Under the pieces are notes generated by a model. It worked only from the letters and a program-made list of their open reading frames with translations. It searched no databases and was not told where the DNA came from. DNA of 32,287 bases from Liolophura sinensis (lineage: Eukaryota; Mollusca; Polyplacophora; Chitonida; Chitonidae), in the NCBI RefSeq assembly GCF_032854445.1, contig NW_027018387.1:1-32287 (forward strand), in the 5' to 3' direction. Below are positions 31,837-32,287 of this stretch, in pieces. Both the position numbers and the translations under genes were made by a program. How positions within the stretch are numbered: the first letter of the stretch is position 1; every line of letters begins with the position of its first letter.

Positions 31837-32287
31837 CGAAGGGCACATAACTTATAGTCAAAAGTTGAATATAGTAATGACCAGTCGCGATTGTACAGAG
31901 TACAGTGTAGCCGATTTCAATTAACAAAAAGACCAGGCAAAAATGCAAAAGTGGAAAAACTGTTCCAGTGCTACTAGTAAGAGCCTAATCCGACGTATTT
32001 TGTGACGAGAAATCGAATGGTGCAATCCGCGTTGCTCTCCGACCAACACTTTTGGCTGTAGCGACAATTGAATGATCATTTATGTCATAATCACGTGCGT
32101 AGCAACGGCTCTTACTCCATGGAAACCAGGGAAATTTGCAATTTTTCAACAGCTGCCGATGCCTGGCTCAATTCCGCATCTTTTGGCACCTTACTGAAGT
32201 GGGTCAGTGTTCAGTTGTACTTTTTACAGCAGACTGTATCAAGTACCTTGTGTTTTTCACGTACAAATGGTGTGGTTTTTCTACACG
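31837..32287. repeat. Satellite monomer M59, partial, cut by window edge
   Basis: 451 bp, ending in 'ctacacg'. 'gctactagtaagagcc', private 'caacactttt', 'gcgtag', CTGAAG with 'gtgggtcag'. No sign that the array ends here. Confidence 0.93.

Larger units (their letters stand above)
1..32287. repeat. Tandem satellite array, 549-bp monomer, fills the window
   Basis: The anchor 'cgaagggcacataactta' (with rare one-base variants) recurs every 549 bp from position 1 to 31837, always in the same orientation, giving 58 complete monomers and one partial. No stretch between monomers is left over. About 42% GC in the monomer I counted. The monomer has no simple-sequence core, no terminal inverted repeats and no target-site duplications. 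This is the definition of a complex satellite, and the family is unknown to me. The array continues beyond both window ends. Confidence 0.98.
23604..32287. repeat. Right array zone without 7-mer order (M44-M59)
   Basis: Class order H-A-B-C-D is never seen here. From M52 on, every complete monomer has the same 3' half: 'gtttttcacg', 'gtgtgg', 'aaggcaattg' and tail 'cccaaagatttcagg'. The 5' halves continue to mix. Local three-monomer duplication at 24153-27446. Confidence 0.8.

Noticed and set aside
1-32287. Dozens of recurring plus-strand ORFs of 72-112 codons as genes
   Set aside because: They repeat once per 549-bp monomer, two overlapping frames are open at once, many copies are cut by the TGA in 'tttgacgtc' or by block changes, and residue-altering block swaps are common. 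No recognisable domain, and no sign of coding constraint.
1-32287. CRISPR array
   Set aside because: The repeating unit is 549 bp with no short identical repeats separated by unique spacers, and no cas-like gene is present.
1-32287. rDNA, 5S or tRNA gene cluster
   Set aside because: No cloverleaf, no box A/box B pair at proper spacing, and no rRNA-like conserved segment seen in the monomer on either strand.
1-32287. CENP-B box
   Set aside because: I looked for the TTCGnnnnAnnCGGG pattern on both strands. Nearest candidates, around 'attcgatttctcg' and 'cttcggtagccc' on the minus strand, lack the A and CGGG.
1-32287. Self-cleaving hammerhead ribozyme, as in some satellites
   Set aside because: The core CTGATGA paired with a GAAA element is absent in the monomer on the strand checked carefully. 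'ccgaaag' in some tails has no partner.
1-32287. Transposon or LTR-derived tandem array
   Set aside because: No terminal inverted repeats, target-site duplications, primer-binding site, polypurine tract or transposase/reverse-transcriptase coding remains were seen.

Overview
The whole window is one uninterrupted head-to-tail array of a tandem satellite DNA. The repeat unit (monomer) is 549 bp, about 42% GC in the copy I counted, and recurs 58 complete times plus a 451-bp partial copy at the right edge. I see no unique-sequence gene, tRNA, rRNA, recognisable transposon, telomere repeat or CRISPR array. The array runs off both ends of the window, so no flanking DNA is visible. A multi-kilobase satellite with higher-order organisation points to a eukaryotic chromosome (centromeric, pericentromeric or other heterochromatin). 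I do not recognise the satellite and cannot name the organism. CpG is only mildly depleted (about 18 per monomer, roughly 0.75 of expectation), which weakly favours a lineage or locus without heavy germline CpG methylation.

I number monomers M1-M59 from an arbitrary phase beginning at 'cgaagggcac'. Of the 58 complete monomers 49 are exactly 549 bp. Variation is organised as short alternative blocks at fixed offsets: offset 21 (G/A), about 60-80, about 100, 118-150, 224-247, 255-262, 295, a five-state hexamer at about 356-361, about 372-425, 466, and the tail at about 510-535. From these blocks I defined eight classes in the left part (H, A, B, C, D, E, F, G) and three in the right (J, K, L). 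The hexamer state is written in capitals in the entries.

Layout. (1) 1-7680: two 7-monomer higher-order units (H-A-B-C-D-x-G, about 3.84 kb), the first carrying about 16 one-base indels relative to its sister unit. (2) 7681-8229: one extra chimeric monomer (H/G). (3) 8230-19209: three further units in the same H-A-B-C-D order, with a B/C fusion at 9328 and varied ends. The class A marker monomer recurs at 549, 4386, 8779, 12622 and 16465. (4) 19210-23603: a reshuffled zone with a six-monomer periodicity and a block copied from about 17 monomers upstream. (5) 23604-32287: no 7-mer order, a fresh three-monomer tandem duplication (24153-25799 and 25800-27446), then a run of monomers with nearly uniform 3' halves.

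The pattern of chimeric monomers, register shifts, local duplication and transferred short tracts is what unequal crossing-over and gene conversion produce in satellite arrays. The open reading frames are by-products of the repeat: the longest recurring one (112 codons within each monomer) is interrupted or shortened in many copies. I found no protein-coding gene I would defend, and no evidence of a new enzymatic or defence system. The interest lies in array architecture, a mobile 16-bp perfect palindrome block, linkage across monomer boundaries, and a probable sequence-quality artefact at the left end.
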